NCBI GenBank assembly: GCA_947465645.1
Contig: CANIBQ010000078.1
Location: 1-22,756 of the forward strand
DNA: 22,756 nucleotides
Reading direction: 5' to 3'
DNA from: Acidobacteriota bacterium
GTDB lineage: Bacteria > Acidobacteriota > Vicinamibacteria > Vicinamibacterales > UBA2999
Numbering within the stretch: the stretch's first letter is position 1; every line of letters starts with the position of its first letter. The notes below the pieces were generated by a model that saw only the letters and a list, made by a program, of their open reading frames with translations, was not told the origin of the DNA and ran no database searches. Of the stretch, positions 14,014-22,226 are shown one piece after another. A program made the position numbers and the translations under genes.

Positions 14014-15018
14014 GTGGTCAAATTCGAGTCCCTGGACCCCGAGATCCTCGGGGTCCTGGGCAAGAAGGTGAGCGAGCTCGGACTCAAGCTCGAGGGTTCG
14101 CCCGTCGAAGGCTACGTCCGCGACCTGTACAAAGAGCTCGATCGCCGCGGGTTCAAGAAGTTCAGGCCCGTCTGCTACCTCACCGATGAATGGGGGTGCC
14201 CCGACCAGCAGCCGGTACTGGGCATCCCTTTTTACCTCGCCGATCCCAAGCTGCGGCGCCTGGAGAAGGCGGTCGACGCGCTCGAGAGCGAGCGCCAGAT
14301 CATGATGTACATGCGCCACGAGGCGGGGCATGTCTTCAACTACGCGTATCGCCTCTACACCACGCCGGAGTGGCGGACGCTCTTTGGTCCCTTCTTCCGT
14401 TCCTATCGCGACGAGTACAAGCCCATCCCATTCAGCAAGGACTTCGTCCGCCACATCGAGGGGTGGTACGCGCAGAAGCATCCGGACGAAGACTTTGCCG
14501 AGACGTTCGCGGTGTGGCTCACCCCGCGCAGCGCCTGGCGGCGGCAATACAAGGGGACGCCGGCGATCAAGAAGTTGCGCTACGTCGAACGGATGGCGAA
14601 AAAGCTTGCCGACGTCGATCCCATCGTCAACACGGGCGAGGTCGACATCACCCCGGATGACATCGGCGAGACCGTCGAGCAGTTCTACGAGAAGGCGTCC
14701 CAGGAGCGGCAGGCCCGCATCGACATCGCCCTCGACGTCCACCTCGGGCAGATCTTTTTGACCCGCAGGCGAAAGGAATCGAAACCCGCGGCCGATATTA
14801 TCAGCAGGCACACCCCGGAGCTGGTGGAGAAGATCACCTACTGGACGGGTGTGAGGCGTCCGATTGTCCGCGGACTGATCGATTCAATCTGCCGGACGTG
14901 CGAGCGGATGAAACTCTGGGGTGAAATCGGCGAAGAAGCGCGCTATCTTGTGGAGGTCACGGCGCTGGCCACAACACTTGCGATGAACTTTCTGACGCGG
15001 GGACGATTCGAGACGTAA
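14014..15018 (+). CDS. Putative zinc metallopeptidase (HEAGH motif)
   Basis: This 334-residue cytoplasmic protein has no signal peptide. A zincin motif, HEAGH, gives His102, Glu103 and His106 within MMYMRHEAGHVFNYAYRLY. The stretch DFAETFAVWLTP (about 160-171) supplies a likely third ligand, Glu163. SAWRRQYKGTPAIKKLRYVE follows. This pattern matches an uncharacterised group of putative zinc-binding metallopeptidases. The C-terminal 80 residues are helical and lack known motifs. The GTG at 14014 lacks a good ribosome site, so the start is less certain. Its stop overlaps the ATG of the ATP-grasp gene (TAATG at 15016-15020), so the two are translationally coupled and likely work together. Confidence 0.75.
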   Translation: MVKFESLDPEILGVLGKKVSELGLKLEGSPVEGYVRDLYKELDRRGFKKFRPVCYLTDEWGCPDQQPVLGIPFYLADPKLRRLEKAVDALESERQIMMYMRHEAGHVFNYAYRLYTTPEWRTLFGPFFRSYRDEYKPIPFSKDFVRHIEGWYAQKHPDEDFAETFAVWLTPRSAWRRQYKGTPAIKKLRYVERMAKKLADVDPIVNTGEVDITPDDIGETVEQFYEKASQERQARIDIALDVHLGQIFLTRRRKESKPAADIISRHTPELVEKITYWTGVRRPIVRGLIDSICRTCERMKLWGEIGEEARYLVEVTALATTLAMNFLTRGRFET

Positions 15019-16043
15019 TGAGCAAGCTCAAAATTCTGGTTCTCTACGATCGGGTTCTCGTTGACGAGGACGAGGAGCCGGCCGCCGGCACCGACAAGTC
15101 GCCCGTCGTCCGCACGCTGGACAAGAAAGAGGTCGAGCAGGAGGTCGCCGAGGCGCTCGTCAAGCTGGGCCACGAGCCGGTGATGTACGAGCTGGATGGC
15201 ACCCAGAAAAGCCTGCTCGGACTGGGAAAGGCTGATTGCGACCTGGTCTTCAATCTCGTCGAGTCTTTCGCAGACGATGACACCGCCGACTTCAAGATCG
15301 CGGCGTTTCTGGAGCTGCTCGGAAAGAAATACACGGGCGCTGGCACCCACGGCCTGTTGCTGGCGCAGGACAAGGCGGTGGCCAAGAAGATCTTCGCATT
15401 CCACGGCATTCACACGCCGACGTTTGCCCAGAGCTTCCGGGGCCGTCTCGACTTCTCGCACGACCTGCACTTTCCGGTCATCGTCAAGCCGGCACGCGAA
15501 GACGGCTCGATCGGCATCGAATTCAGCGCCGTCGTCAACTCGATCCGCGAGCTGATGGAGCGCATCGACTGGCTGCATTCCAACTTCGACTCGCCGGTGC
15601 TCATCGAGGAATACATCGACGGCCGCGAGATGTACGTCGGGGTGATCGGCAACGACAACCCCGAGGCGCTTCCGGTCATCGAGCTCGACCTGTCGAAGCT
15701 TCCCGAAGGCACGCCAAAGATTGCGGCGGCCGAGGTGAAGTGGGGCAAGGGCACGAAAGCCTACCGCGACACCAAGTCGGCGATCGCGACCGACCTGCCC
15801 GATGAGATTGTGGCCGCGCTGCAGCAGACCGCCGTGGCGGCGTTTCAGGCGCTGGAGCTTCGAGACTACGGCCGCGTTGACATGCGGCTGCAGGCTGACG
15901 GAAACGTCCACGTGATCGAGGTCAATCCCAATCCCTGGCTCAGCTCACGCGCTGAGTTTGCGATGGCCGCGCGCAAGGCGGGCCGGACCTATTCGCAGCT
16001 TGTCGAAGAGATCGTCGAGCTCGCGACCGCGAGAGCTACCTGA
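15018..16043 (+). CDS. ATP-grasp ligase, D-Ala-D-Ala ligase-like
   Basis: This 341-residue protein has ATP-grasp features. The N-terminal domain (KILVLYDRVLVDEDEE) is followed by DCDLVFNLVESFADDDTADF and LLGKKYTGAGTHGLLLAQDK, as in Ddl-type ligases. The ATP-binding lid and strand are in FPVIVKPAREDGSIGIEF, with VLIEEYIDGREMYVGVIGN after it. The metal-binding end is RVDMRLQADGNVHVIEVNPN. It probably forms an amide bond between an amino acid or peptide carboxylate and an amine. It is unlikely to be the housekeeping Ddl, because it sits with a metallopeptidase gene rather than in a mur cluster. It overlaps the convergent methyltransferase gene by 8 bp. Confidence 0.82.
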   Translation: MSKLKILVLYDRVLVDEDEEPAAGTDKSPVVRTLDKKEVEQEVAEALVKLGHEPVMYELDGTQKSLLGLGKADCDLVFNLVESFADDDTADFKIAAFLELLGKKYTGAGTHGLLLAQDKAVAKKIFAFHGIHTPTFAQSFRGRLDFSHDLHFPVIVKPAREDGSIGIEFSAVVNSIRELMERIDWLHSNFDSPVLIEEYIDGREMYVGVIGNDNPEALPVIELDLSKLPEGTPKIAAAEVKWGKGTKAYRDTKSAIATDLPDEIVAALQQTAVAAFQALELRDYGRVDMRLQADGNVHVIEVNPNPWLSSRAEFAMAARKAGRTYSQLVEEIVELATARAT

Positions 16044-16557
16044 TCTCCCACAGATAGAGCGTTCGCGTCGTTCCCGCCTGATCCCTGAACGTGTCCACGT
16101 ATTCGGGCTCCCAGTCGCCCATGGCGAAGCTGTGGGAGACGATCTTCGCTCCCTTCGGGAGCTGTCTCGTCAGGATTGGGCGCAGTTTCACGTTGATCGC
16201 CGAGATCATATAGAGCGTCACCACGGTGGCATCCGACACATCGGTCTCGAGCGCGTCCTGCAGCCTGAACGTGACCAGCTTGTCGACGCCCGCTCGCTTC
16301 GCGTTGGCTTCGGCCTCGTAGATTCGAGCGGGATCGATGTCGACGCCGACGCCCCTCGCCCCGAATTTCTGCGCTGCGGCAATGACGATGCGTCCGTCTC
16401 CACATCCGAGGTCGTAGACCACATCACGTGACGTGACCTTGGCGAGCGCCAGCATGCGGTCGACGACGTCGGGTGGCGTTGACACGTAGGGAGCCCTGGG
16501 GACGACCGGGAAGGCCTGGGTCAGGAGCCACACGAGGAGGAGGCCGGCCAGACGCAT
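16036..16557 (-). CDS. Membrane-anchored class I SAM-dependent methyltransferase
   Basis: This 173-residue protein begins MRLAGLLLVWLLTQAFPVVP, a signal peptide or anchor. It then carries a short class I methyltransferase domain. Motif I is DVVYDLGCGDGRIVIAAA (about 45-62), the acidic residue after strand 2 is in GVGVDIDPAR, and motif IV is near TVVTLYMIS. Proteins of this small type have been grouped with Dot1-like protein lysine methyltransferases. SAM is cytoplasmic, so an N-in anchor is more plausible than full export. The substrate is unknown. It is transcribed alone and converges on the ATP-grasp gene. Confidence 0.75.
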   Translation of the reverse strand: MRLAGLLLVWLLTQAFPVVPRAPYVSTPPDVVDRMLALAKVTSRDVVYDLGCGDGRIVIAAAQKFGARGVGVDIDPARIYEAEANAKRAGVDKLVTFRLQDALETDVSDATVVTLYMISAINVKLRPILTRQLPKGAKIVSHSFAMGDWEPEYVDTFRDQAGTTRTLYLWEIR

Positions 16558-16839
16558 CGGGTGGATTGTACTCTGCAGCGGACAGTTGCCGGAGCGTCGT
16601 GAGATTGTGTGAAGGCCCGTTACAACCCTCAGAAAATCCGGGGGTTACAGGTCGTCCGGGCTGCTGCGCAGATGTGCGGTGGCGGCGGTCAACGGTCAAA
16701 TGGCCGGGTTGAAATGCCCAAACAGGCCGTTTTCCGGCCGTTTTTGGTGGATTCAATGGGGCGAGTGAGCTATACTCGTGAGTGCACTGCCCGGCGCGAG
16801 ACCGGTCCTACCAGCAACCTTCCTGCAAACGGGGGAAAC
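16558..16839. other. 282-bp noncoding region between divergent methyltransferase and carD genes
   Basis: No convincing gene is seen. A 5-bp hairpin GGCCG/CGGCC (16725-16729, 16735-16739) is followed by TTTTT (16741-16745), a weak terminator-like element on the plus strand. TATACT (16771-16776) is a good -10 box for carD, but without a -35 match at 16-18 bp. It sits inside an inverted repeat CGAGT...ACTCG (16762-16778). Confidence 0.4.
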
Positions 16840-17445
16840 GTGACATTCCAGGTCGGCGACAAGGTCATCTACCCGAACCACGGGCTCGGTATCGTCGAAC
16901 GCATCGAAGAAAAAACCATTCTTGGTACCACCTGCGGCTTCTTTCATCTGCGGATCGTGTCGAATGACACCACAGTGCTCGTTCCGGTTGCCAACGTTGA
17001 CGGCGTAGGCCTTCGCAAGGCGATCAGCGACGAGGAGGTCGAGCGGCTGTTCGGCCTTCTGGGTGACGGCAAGATCGACAACCACCAGAACTGGAAGGGT
17101 CGCTTCAAAGACAATTCCGACAAGATGCGCACCGGCTCGATTTACGACATGGCCGACGTGCTCAAGAGCCTCACTTTTCTGAGTAAGTCAAAGAGCCTGT
17201 CGTTTCGCGAGAAGCGGATGCTCGATCGCGCCAAAGCGCTCATCATCTCCGAGATTTCAGAGGTCATGCGCGAGAAGGCGCTCGAAGTCGAGGGCAAGGT
17301 CGATAGCGCCCTCGAAAAGTGTTTCATGGTGAAAGCGCGCAACATGGCCCGCACGGCGGCCCGCGCCAAGGTCACCAAGCCAGTCAAGGCGGCTGCGATG
17401 GTTGCCGCCGCCGTCGCGCCGCGCCGAGCCGCGCGCGCGTCGTAA
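16840..17445 (+). CDS. CarD family transcription regulator
   Basis: This 201-residue protein opens with the RNA-polymerase-interacting domain: FQVGDKVIYPNHGLGIVERI, then FFHLRIVSNDTTVLVPVANV and GLRKAISDEEVERLFGLL. A helical DNA-binding C-terminal domain follows (DVLKSLTFLSKSKSLSFREK, then KRMLDRAKALIISEISEV). CarD proteins bind RNA polymerase beta and stabilise open complexes at many promoters. The last 30 residues are an Ala/Lys/Arg-rich tail of low complexity that may bind nucleic acid. The GTG at 16840 is chosen because GGGGGA (16831-16836) precedes it and the RID domain begins immediately; the open frame upstream has no conserved content. A strong terminator follows at 17475. Confidence 0.93.
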   Translation: MTFQVGDKVIYPNHGLGIVERIEEKTILGTTCGFFHLRIVSNDTTVLVPVANVDGVGLRKAISDEEVERLFGLLGDGKIDNHQNWKGRFKDNSDKMRTGSIYDMADVLKSLTFLSKSKSLSFREKRMLDRAKALIISEISEVMREKALEVEGKVDSALEKCFMVKARNMARTAARAKVTKPVKAAAMVAAAVAPRRAARAS

Positions 17446-17474
17446 GCGTCGCCCTTGCCTTAGCCTTCTTCGCC

Positions 17475-17505
17475 GCCCGGGTGACGTGTTCACCCGGGCT
17501 TTTTT
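17475..17505 (+). terminator. Intrinsic terminator after carD
   Basis: GCCCGGGTGA (17475-17484) and TCACCCGGGC (17490-17499) form a perfect 10-bp stem with loop CGTGT, followed by six T residues (17500-17505). It lies 30 bp after the carD stop and ends one base before the plsC start codon. Confidence 0.93.
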
Positions 17506-17506
17506 C

Positions 17507-18229
17507 ATGCTCGCCGCCCTTCGTTCAATCGTCGCCTACCTTGTCGCGCTGCTGTACATCGCTGTCGCCGGTCCCCTCGGCCTCGTCTTCGGGGTCGTAT
17601 TTCGCTGGAAGCGGGGGATGTACGTGCTCGGCCACCTGGGCGTCTGGCTAGCCCTGACGCTGACCGGAATCCGCTACAAGGTGACGGGACGCGAAAACAT
17701 CCCGTCGGATGCGGCCGTGTTCTGCGCGAACCACGAAAGCAACGTCGATCCGCCGGTGCTTTTCCGTGCGTTGCACCCCCGGCTTCACATTCTCTACAAG
17801 GCTGAGCTGCACAAGTTCCCGATCATGGGGGCGGTATTCGATGTGGGCGGTTTTGTGCCCGTCGATCGCGGCGACCCTGAGAAGGCGAAGGCGTCCATTT
17901 CCCGGGGCGCAGCGTCGCTGCGCGCCGGGAATTCGTTCCTCATCTTTCCCGAGGGCACCCGGAGCCGCACCGGCGAACTGCTGCCGTTCAAGAAGGGCGG
18001 CTTCATCATGGCGATCGAGGCGCAGGCGCCCATCGTCCCCGTGGCCGTCCAGGGGGGGCGGGCGTCGATGCGAAAGGGCAGCGCCATCGTTCGCCCGGTG
18101 CGGGTCGGCATCAGGATTGGCAAGCCGATTCCGACAGATGGATTGACCATCGACGACCGGGACGCCCTGATCGCGCTGGTCCGGTCGGAGATGCAGAAAC
18201 TGCTGGAAGAAGGGCCCGTTTGGGCGTAA
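17507..18229 (+). CDS. plsC: 1-acyl-sn-glycerol-3-phosphate acyltransferase (PlsC-like)
   Basis: This 240-residue membrane enzyme transfers an acyl chain to lysophosphatidate in phospholipid synthesis. An N-terminal membrane segment spans about residues 8-32. The catalytic HX4D motif is His76-Asp81 in ANHESNVDPP. The substrate-binding motif is IFPEGTRSRTGELLPFKKGG (about 146-165), and APIVPVAVQGG follows. All are hallmarks of the PlsC family. The ATG at 17507 gives the usual N-terminus but has only one base between it and the upstream terminator T-tract and no Shine-Dalgarno. The frame stays open upstream, and a GTG at 17486 inside the terminator loop is an alternative start. Expression probably depends on read-through from carD or on an internal promoter I cannot see. 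Confidence 0.9.
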   Translation: MLAALRSIVAYLVALLYIAVAGPLGLVFGVVFRWKRGMYVLGHLGVWLALTLTGIRYKVTGRENIPSDAAVFCANHESNVDPPVLFRALHPRLHILYKAELHKFPIMGAVFDVGGFVPVDRGDPEKAKASISRGAASLRAGNSFLIFPEGTRSRTGELLPFKKGGFIMAIEAQAPIVPVAVQGGRASMRKGSAIVRPVRVGIRIGKPIPTDGLTIDDRDALIALVRSEMQKLLEEGPVWA

Positions 18230-18239
18230 CGCAGGCCCA

Positions 18240-18461
18240 GTGCGCATGCGGAGGCGATTCAGCGTCAGCCTGATCGCCCTGGTCGCTCCGCGGCGCTCTT
18301 CGCCCAGGGCGACCCGCCTGCAACCGCAGCAGCCAATCTTCCGCGCCGGTGCCAACTACGTACGGGTCGACATGTATGCCACCCGCAGGATTCAAGATCG
18401 TCCCGTAGCGCTGGCTCCCGGCCCATTGCCGTACGTGGCGCGGCTCGCCCCCACAGCCTAG
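18240..18461 (+). pseudogene. Decayed N-terminal remnant of a secreted protein, possibly VWFA-related
   Basis: A GTG/ATG-started frame (18240 or 18246) begins with a signal-peptide start, MRRRFSVSLIALV. It then runs into arginine-rich sequence, while another frame reads AALFAQGDPPATAAA, the expected end of a signal peptide. The first frame resumes with QQPIFRAGANYVRVDMYATR. That resembles the start of acidobacterial VWFA-related domain proteins (F-R-x-G-x-x-x-V-x-V-D-x-Y-x-T-R), and the continuation is lost. This reads as two compensating frameshifts plus a 3' deletion. The identification is an inference from a short stretch. Confidence 0.45.
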
Positions 18462-19540
18462 TTCCCCCCGACGGAGAAGGTCAGCGCCCAGGGTGTGAGG
18501 GGGGCGCCGTCGAACATCGTGATCCCTTCGAGCAACTCCACCTTCACCGTACCAAAGCGCTCCAGAGGCTGCGCGAACCTGATCTGGATTGAATTGTTTC
18601 CGGCGTCGTAGGTCTGCTGCAGCTCGATCGGTTCCGTGCGACCGGCGTACGACGCACGGATATTCCCGGCGAGCGATGCGGGAGCCAGTCCGCGGGAGAA
18701 CTGCACGCGCACGGTGGTCGTGCCGGGAACGCCGGTCTCTTCGGCGGTGGGGGTGCTGAAGATGACCGTGCCCGGCTGAAGCGGCACCGCCGGCATGGCC
18801 TCTTCGTCGGCCGGCGCTTCCGCCTTCGGCTGGGTCGCGGTGGCGATCGTCGTGGCGGCGATGCTGACGAGGCCCTTGTCGATGCTGACGGTGCCGGACA
18901 CCTGCAGCCACCGTCCGGTATCGACCCGGGCATCGACATTGAGGTCGAATCGCTGGCCGCGTGGCCTGAGGCCGGTCACCCACACGGCTGTATCGACCGA
19001 CCGAATGACGAAGTCGTACCTGCTGACTCCCGGCGCGTTCGGCAGATCCGCAAACAGGTTACGCCCGCGGAATTCTCCGACGACCGTGACTTTCTGGCCG
19101 TCGAATCGCCAGGGCTGCAGCGCCAGGCCGCGGACCGTTGCCGACGTCGCCAGTTGCGCACCGGCGACGCCGGTGACGCTCAGCAACAGGTCCTCGCCGG
19201 GCTGCGGCCAGCGCTCAGGGTCGCGCGCGCCGTCATCATTCGCCAGCCGGGGATCGCCTGCCTCGAGACGACCGACGTCGATCATGGTGCCGCGCACCTC
19301 CACCATCCCGGTCATCGTCTTGTTGTCGCCGAGCCGTACGCGGATGTCGCGTTCGCCGCCACGCAGCATCACGGCGCCACCGTTCTCGACGAACTCGCCG
19401 TGCACGAGCACGTTCTGCAGGTGGAAGTAGCGTGGAAACTGCCGGAGCGCGTCAATCGTTGTCGGACGGCGCGCAGGCGTTTGGGCCGTGGCGACGGCAA
19501 CGAGCAGGAGTAGGGAGCCGGAAAGAAACAGGCGCCTCAC
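18458..19540 (-). CDS. Secreted protein of unknown function with C-terminal Ig-like domain
   Basis: This 360-residue protein starts at a GTG (19540) with a signal peptide, MRRLFLSGSLLLLVAVATAQ. The next 200 residues contain repeated beta-rich blocks (YFHLQNVLVHGEFVENGG; MTGMVEVRGTMIDVGRLEAG; KVTVVGEFRGRNLF; GRWLQVSGTVSIDKGLVSI) that look like successive OB-fold-like units. A proline/alanine-rich linker (about 240-260) follows. The C-terminal 100 residues (STPTAEETGVPGTTTVRVQF onward) resemble a Big_5/SbsA-type Ig-like domain. No catalytic motif is seen. It starts 4 bp after the OPT transporter stop on the same strand, so the two are likely co-transcribed. Confidence 0.75.
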   Translation of the reverse strand: MRRLFLSGSLLLLVAVATAQTPARRPTTIDALRQFPRYFHLQNVLVHGEFVENGGAVMLRGGERDIRVRLGDNKTMTGMVEVRGTMIDVGRLEAGDPRLANDDGARDPERWPQPGEDLLLSVTGVAGAQLATSATVRGLALQPWRFDGQKVTVVGEFRGRNLFADLPNAPGVSRYDFVIRSVDTAVWVTGLRPRGQRFDLNVDARVDTGRWLQVSGTVSIDKGLVSIAATTIATATQPKAEAPADEEAMPAVPLQPGTVIFSTPTAEETGVPGTTTVRVQFSRGLAPASLAGNIRASYAGRTEPIELQQTYDAGNNSIQIRFAQPLERFGTVKVELLEGITMFDGAPLTPWALTFSVGGN

Positions 19541-19544
19541 ATGA

Positions 19545-21530
19545 CTATTCTACTTTGCGCATCGCCATGCGGGCGACGATCAGCGCCAGGCCGAAGAAGA
19601 GCGCGCTGCTGGCCAGTTGGCCCACCATCGTTTCCTCGCGAAAATTGGCAAACAGGTCGCCCACGGCCTGCAACGGGGCAATCGTATTGGTCCCGACGAG
19701 GATGGCGAAAAGAATCCCGGCGATCGAGCCGCCGGCAATCAACCCCGAGCTGAAGAGCGTCCCGGCGCTGACGTCGGACTCCTGGGCACCGCCGGTCCTG
19801 CGCTCGACCCACCACCGCACGACGCCGCCCACGAAAATGGGCGCCGTCGTCGCAATAGGCAGGTAGAGACCCACCGCAAACGAGAGGGAGTGGATCCCGC
19901 ACAGTTCGAGGGTCACGGCGACGAAGATGCCGACCAGCACCAGGCCCCAGGGCAGGTTCTGATTGAGCAGGCCGGTGATGATCGTCGACATCAGCGTGGC
20001 CTGCGGCGCGGGTACCGCCTGCGAGCCGATGCCGAACACCTGGTGCATGTACAGGGTCGTCATGCCGATGATCAGACCCGACGTCAGCACACCGATGATC
20101 AGCCCGAGCTGCTGATAGAGCGGCGTCGCGCCGACGATGTACCCCGTCTTCAGATCCTGCGATGTGGTCCCCGCATTCGCCGAGGCGATGCAGACGATGG
20201 CGCCGACGCAGAGGGCGATGGGGGCGTAGATGTCGCCCGTCCACCCGAGCGCCACAAACAGCAGGCACGTCAGGATCAGGGTCGCGATCGTCATTCCCGA
20301 AATGGGGTTCGACGACGATCCGATAAGGCCGGTGATGCGCGACGAGACGGTGGCGAAGAAGAACCCAAAGATCAGAATCAGGACGGCGGCGACGACGTTG
20401 CCCTGCGTGGGGAGCCCGGGACCCACCACCATGAAGAGGGCCAGCAGTACCGAGCCGCCGAGCACGACCTTCATCGGAAGGTCACGTTCGGTGCGAAGCG
20501 GAACCGGCGCCGCACCCATGCCGGCTGACAGGTCGCGGATGCTGCCACGGGCCGACGAGACCATCGACGGAATCGTGCGCGCGAGCGTGATCAGTCCTGC
20601 CGCCAGCACGGCCCCGGCGCCGATGTAGCGGATGTAGGCGCTCCAGAGCTGTCCCGGATTCATCTCCGAAATCAGGAACGGCTGGCCGGTGGCCGGATTG
20701 TTCGCGAAGTTCGGATGGATCGGCGGAAACGGCACCGTGATGTACGCGCCAAGGATGGAGAGCAGCGGCAGCAGCCCCAGCCACGCCAGAACGCCGCCCG
20801 CGAACATCGTTCCGGCGATGCGCGGACCGATCACGTAGCCGACGCCGAGATACTCGGGCGAGATATCCACGTTCAGCGTCGCGTTTGGAAACTGGCTGGC
20901 GCGCGGCATCACGTAGCCGATTTCGGTGCGGAACAGGTTGAAGATCCACGACAGCGACTTCCAGATGGCGCCGATCGCCAGGCCGCTGAAGACCAGCGCC
21001 GCGAGCTTGCCGCCGCGCTCGCCCGCGACCAGCACCTCGGCGCAGGCTGTTCCTTCGGGGTAGGGCAGGACGCCGTGCTCCTTTACGATGAGCGCGCGTC
21101 GCAGCGGCACCATCATCAGCACGCCCAGGATGCCGCCGGCGAGGGTGAGCATCGTGATCTGGAGGTAGTTGAAGTAGTTCGGGCCGTACGGCAGCAGGAA
21201 AATGAGCGCCGGCAGGGTGAAGACGACGCCGCCGGCGAGGGATTCGCCCGCCGATCCGATCGTCTGAACGATGTTGTTCTCGAGAATCGTCGAGCCGCCG
21301 AACTTTTTCAGCACCGAGATCGCGAGCACCGCGATGGGGATTGACGCGCTCACGGTGAGCCCCGCGCGAAGGCCCAGATAGACCGTCGATGCGCCGAACA
21401 GCAGCCCGAAGAGGATGCCGAGGACGATCGCCTTCGGCGTGAATTCGGGCGGCGCGTCGGAGGCCGGTACATACGGCTGAAACGATCCTTTGGCAGACGT
21501 TCCCGGTGGGGGCGGCGCGACATGTGCCAT
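19545..21530 (-). CDS. OPT family oligopeptide transporter
   Basis: This 661-residue protein has about 14-16 membrane segments. The N-terminal [20 protein letters not shown], then [20 protein letters not shown] and the following [20 protein letters not shown] are typical of the OPT superfamily. [35 protein letters not shown] and [19 protein letters not shown] are further conserved stretches. Bacterial members import oligopeptides or metal chelates, and the substrate here is not determined. The ATG at 21530 is chosen because [10 protein letters not shown] is a normal cytoplasmic start; the longer open frame upstream runs antisense through rex. No Shine-Dalgarno is visible. It is divergent from rex with a 9-bp gap. 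Confidence 0.93.
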   Translation of the reverse strand: MAHVAPPPPGTSAKGSFQPYVPASDAPPEFTPKAIVLGILFGLLFGASTVYLGLRAGLTVSASIPIAVLAISVLKKFGGSTILENNIVQTIGSAGESLAGGVVFTLPALIFLLPYGPNYFNYLQITMLTLAGGILGVLMMVPLRRALIVKEHGVLPYPEGTACAEVLVAGERGGKLAALVFSGLAIGAIWKSLSWIFNLFRTEIGYVMPRASQFPNATLNVDISPEYLGVGYVIGPRIAGTMFAGGVLAWLGLLPLLSILGAYITVPFPPIHPNFANNPATGQPFLISEMNPGQLWSAYIRYIGAGAVLAAGLITLARTIPSMVSSARGSIRDLSAGMGAAPVPLRTERDLPMKVVLGGSVLLALFMVVGPGLPTQGNVVAAVLILIFGFFFATVSSRITGLIGSSSNPISGMTIATLILTCLLFVALGWTGDIYAPIALCVGAIVCIASANAGTTSQDLKTGYIVGATPLYQQLGLIIGVLTSGLIIGMTTLYMHQVFGIGSQAVPAPQATLMSTIITGLLNQNLPWGLVLVGIFVAVTLELCGIHSLSFAVGLYLPIATTAPIFVGGVVRWWVERRTGGAQESDVSAGTLFSSGLIAGGSIAGILFAILVGTNTIAPLQAVGDLFANFREETMVGQLASSALFFGLALIVARMAMRKVE

Positions 21531-21539
21531 GGCGCCGAG

Positions 21540-22226
21540 ATGGTAGCATTGAACCTTGTGAATCGGACGAACAAGCGTCGGCAGGCGCCAGATCAAGTCT
21601 CGGAACTCACGACGAATCGACTGTCGGTCTACCTGCGTTGCCTCAATGAGCTCGATACTGCCGGCGTCCAGACGATTTCGTCGCAGGCCCTTGCCGAACA
21701 GTTCCAACTCAACGCCGCGCAGATCCGGAAAGACCTCGCGTACTTCGGCGAGTTCGGCGTCCGCGGCGTGGGGTATTACGTCAAGGAGCTGCGCCGGCAC
21801 CTGCGGCAGATCCTCGGTCTCGACCGGAAGCTGCGCGTCGTGATCATGGGGGCCGGCAACCTTGGTCTTGCACTCGCGGATTATCCGGGGTTCCGGCAGG
21901 AAGGCTTCGAGATTGCCGCGCTCTTCGACGCGGCCAATGAGAAGATCGGGCACGAGTCGCGCAGCGGCGTCCCGATCCTGGACATCAAGGAACTGAAGCG
22001 CGTGGCGAAGCGCGACCGGCTCGACATCGCGGTGATTGCCGTGCCGGCGCCGCACGCGCAGCCCGTCGTCGACCAGGTCGTGATGGCGGGCATCAAGGCC
22101 ATTTTGAATTTTTCGCCCGGCGCGCTGAAGGTGCCCGCCGAGGTGAAGCTGAAGAGCGTCGACCTGACGGTGTCGCTCGAAAGCCTCTCGTTCTACCTCG
22201 CCCAAGGAGATAACAGTGGTGACTAA
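21540..22226 (+). CDS. rex: Redox-sensing transcriptional repressor Rex
   Basis: This is a repressor of 228 residues if it starts at the ATG (21540), or 222 from the GTG (21558). The N-terminal winged helix (about 25-80) carries [20 protein letters not shown] and then [20 protein letters not shown], the Rex DNA-recognition region. The Rossmann domain starts [18 protein letters not shown] (GAGNLG at 104-109), and [12 protein letters not shown] and [10 protein letters not shown] follow. Rex senses the NADH/NAD ratio and represses fermentation and respiration genes. TTGTGAA (21556-21562), one perfect half of the usual Rex operator, overlaps the alternative start, but the other half is degenerate. 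Its 3' end overlaps moaC. Confidence 0.94.
   Translation: MVALNLVNRTNKRRQAPDQVSELTTNRLSVYLRCLNELDTAGVQTISSQALAEQFQLNAAQIRKDLAYFGEFGVRGVGYYVKELRRHLRQILGLDRKLRVVIMGAGNLGLALADYPGFRQEGFEIAALFDAANEKIGHESRSGVPILDIKELKRVAKRDRLDIAVIAVPAPHAQPVVDQVVMAGIKAILNFSPGALKVPAEVKLKSVDLTVSLESLSFYLAQGDNSGD

Noticed and set aside
12378..14087. 569-codon open frame on the minus strand opposite the sulfite reductase gene
   Set aside because: It is a GC-rich shadow of a gene with intact cofactor motifs. Its translation is Arg/Ala/Val-rich without any recognisable domain.
16609..16839. 77-residue N-terminal extension of CarD
   Set aside because: The extension has no conserved content and spans the -10 box. GTG at 16840 has a G-rich ribosome site and starts at the RID domain.
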